Assembly (NCBI GenBank): GCA_005773635.1
Contig: SXHN01000043.1
Coordinates: forward strand, 1-49,822
DNA: 49,822 bases
From: Actinomycetota bacterium
Lineage (GTDB): Bacteria > Actinomycetota > Acidimicrobiia > IMCC26256 > PALSA-610
Reading direction: 5' to 3'
Positions 48,523 through 49,822 of this stretch are shown piece by piece. A program made the translations under genes and the position numbers. Position 1 is the stretch's first letter, and each line of letters starts with the position of its first letter. The notes below the pieces were generated by a model. That model saw only the letters and a program-made list of their open reading frames with translations. It was not told where the DNA came from and ran no database searches.

Positions 48523-49822
48523 CTAAGCGTGTACGTCGAGCAAATGGGTCGAAGGCGATTGCCGTTGCGTGCCGGGCAATTCCACTGTCGTTGGGGCGAT
48601 TCCTGTTGCGGAGGTTGCCGCAGCTGCGTTTCGCTGGTTGCGGCGAGCCGATTCGTTGGTGTCTTGCGATTGTGGTTGAGCGTTGAACGTGTTGCGAGAG
48701 CTGTGATCACCAACGTCGCACGATCCCATCGAAACGCCTCGTTCGCCGAGCATTTCTCGCAACTTGCTGATTTGTTCGGAGAGGATTCGTTGGGTCTCGG
48801 GGCGATCGGCATTCATGTGCACTGCGAGCACCCCGTCTCGCAATTCGATTGAGAGTTCCACGCGGCCAAGTTCATGAGGATTCAGCGAGAGCTTGAGGTG
48901 ATACGTCCCGTCGGCGCGCCGCGCCATTGGTTCGATTGCTTCAAGAACTTGTTGGGTTGGAGGAGCGAGGGGTGTGCTTGTCGTAGCTGGTTCGGCAGGG
49001 CTCGTCACCGTTGGTTGGAGGGCGATGAGCGGTGTTGATTGAGGATTCGCGACTGGGACTGCGATTGTTGTGTCGTCGACTGAAGCCGAATCGTTGCCGG
49101 CAGTGGTCGCTCGTAGGCTGGCCGCCGCCGGTGTTTGTGCTGCGGGTTGGTGTGTAGTCGCGGCGATCATCGGCGCAGCATCAACGCCGAGATTCGGCGC
49201 GCTGGTTTCGGATTGGTTTGGGATGTCGGTGATTTCGCTGCGAGACTTGGTTGTTGGCTTGGTCAACATTGTGATCGCGACTGGTGTGTCGCTGGTTGTT
49301 GGCTTGGTCAACGTTGTGATCGCGACTGGTGGCTCGCTGGTCGTTGGCTTGGTCAACGTTGTGATCGCGACTGGTGGCTCACTGGTCGAGAGCTCGTAGG
49401 CCGTTTCGCTGTTGGCGATCCGAGCGGTCATTGCACCAGCCATTTCCGGTGCGGTTGCGTTGTCGTGCTCGGAAATGCCAACGATCTCGGGAGCGTGTGG
49501 TTCCGGCGTCGTTGCAGCTTGCGCAATGTTCGTGGCTACGGGAGCGCTGGGGGCTGGTGGAAGCTCTGGGTGCACCGACGGTTGGGCAATCTCCGCGCTC
49601 ACGGTTGTCGCGGTTGTGATGGTCGTCGCGGTTGTGATGGTTGTCAGCGCGTCGTCCGAGCGTGATGCTGCAACGTCGAGTTGGGCGACTGGCGGCAACT
49701 TGATGACGTTGACCGGAATCGTTATTGCGAATTGACTGATCGCGAATGCCGCCAAATTGGTGTCGGATCCGATCTCGATCGACAAATCTTCGACTGGAGA
49801 GTCGGTGCCGACGGGTGGCTGC
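48523..49822 (-). CDS. fliK: Flagellar hook-length control protein FliK, 5' end beyond the window
   Basis: The frame is open to the right edge, so the start lies outside (the first in-frame start-like codon is a TTG at 49785). The long Thr/Ala/Pro-rich N-terminal region is typical of the unfolded ruler part of FliK. It contains three tandem 15-residue repeats (EPPVAITTLTKPTTS type). The C-terminal export-switch domain has the family motif HLKLSLNPHELGRVELSIEL and GVLAVHMNADRPETQRILSE. An Asn/Gln/Arg-rich tail follows. The gene lies first among the visible flagellar genes, upstream of flgD, as usual. Confidence 0.92.
   Translation of the reverse strand, partial: QPPVGTDSPVEDLSIEIGSDTNLAAFAISQFAITIPVNVIKLPPVAQLDVAASRSDDALTTITTATTITTATTVSAEIAQPSVHPELPPAPSAPVATNIAQAATTPEPHAPEIVGISEHDNATAPEMAGAMTARIANSETAYELSTSEPPVAITTLTKPTTSEPPVAITTLTKPTTSDTPVAITMLTKPTTKSRSEITDIPNQSETSAPNLGVDAAPMIAATTHQPAAQTPAAASLRATTAGNDSASVDDTTIAVPVANPQSTPLIALQPTVTSPAEPATTSTPLAPPTQQVLEAIEPMARRADGTYHLKLSLNPHELGRVELSIELRDGVLAVHMNADRPETQRILSEQISKLREMLGERGVSMGSCDVGDHSSRNTFNAQPQSQDTNESARRNQRNAAAATSATGIAPTTVELPGTQRQSPSTHLLDVHA
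49250..49384. repeat. Three tandem 45-bp repeats within fliK
   Basis: Units at 49250-49294, 49295-49339 and 49340-49384 share GGCTTGGTCAACGTTGTGAT and a GCGACTGGTG core, with only a few substitutions. They encode 15-residue repeats in the ruler segment. Being in frame, a change in unit number would lengthen or shorten the protein by 15 residues. Confidence 0.95.

Overview
The window is a high-GC, densely coded piece of an actinobacterial chromosome. A flagellated member of the Acidimicrobiia (Ilumatobacter-like) is my best guess. This rests on a BldC-type MerR protein, an actinobacterial style of purine genes, a small MAKKGP-type basic protein family, a LiaFSR/PspC envelope-stress locus and a FliM without the usual N-terminus. 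The taxonomic call is inference; the gene calls below rest on visible motifs. No stretch over 300 bases lacks a gene, apart from about 540 bases at 20135-20672, which holds two tRNA-like genes, a repeated 37-bp element and promoter sequence.

Layout. (1) 1-5516: the 3' part of clpB, then an envelope-stress locus in which a PspC/LiaF-like membrane protein and a 76-residue membrane protein diverge from a PspC-histidine kinase/LuxR-type regulator pair. (2) 5616-17907: most of de novo purine synthesis (purA, purD, purB, purC, purS, purQ, purL, purF, purM), mostly coupled by 4-base start/stop overlaps. It is interrupted by small uncharacterised genes and a reverse-strand cysC. (3) 17929-23101: an orphan ParA ATPase, bldC, two lipoproteins, tRNA-Phe, a tRNA that looks like a tRNA-Glu/tRNA-Asp fusion, tRNA-Lys, a truncated tyrosine integrase beside tRNA-Lys, and two P-loop kinase-like genes. 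(4) 23228-33966: a secreted penicillin-acylase-family amidase divergent from a giant alpha-2-macroglobulin-like lipoprotein, then a secreted Calx-beta protein.

(5) 34118-35896: a small chemotaxis output module (cheY, cheX, cheY and an unknown gene) behind a sigma-28-like promoter. (6) 35913-49822, reverse strand: a flagellar cluster in the transcription order fliK, flgD, flgE, flbD, fliL, fliM, fliN, fliO, fliP, fliQ, fliR, flhB, flhA, flhF-like and a small membrane protein. It encodes hook assembly, the switch/C-ring and the export gate. motAB are absent from their usual place between flbD and fliL. FliM lacks the N-terminal CheY-P-binding motif. The FlhF-like protein has lost its P-loop. 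Two long perfect hairpins, each followed by a GCCGAT-type promoter candidate, divide the operon.

The most notable items are the apparently chimeric tRNA, the shared TCAA/TCAG-N15-GCCGAT promoter candidates at chemotaxis and flagellar genes, the pseudo-GTPase FlhF, the thioester-less macroglobulin paired with an acylase, and a 44-codon ORF locked between purD and purB.
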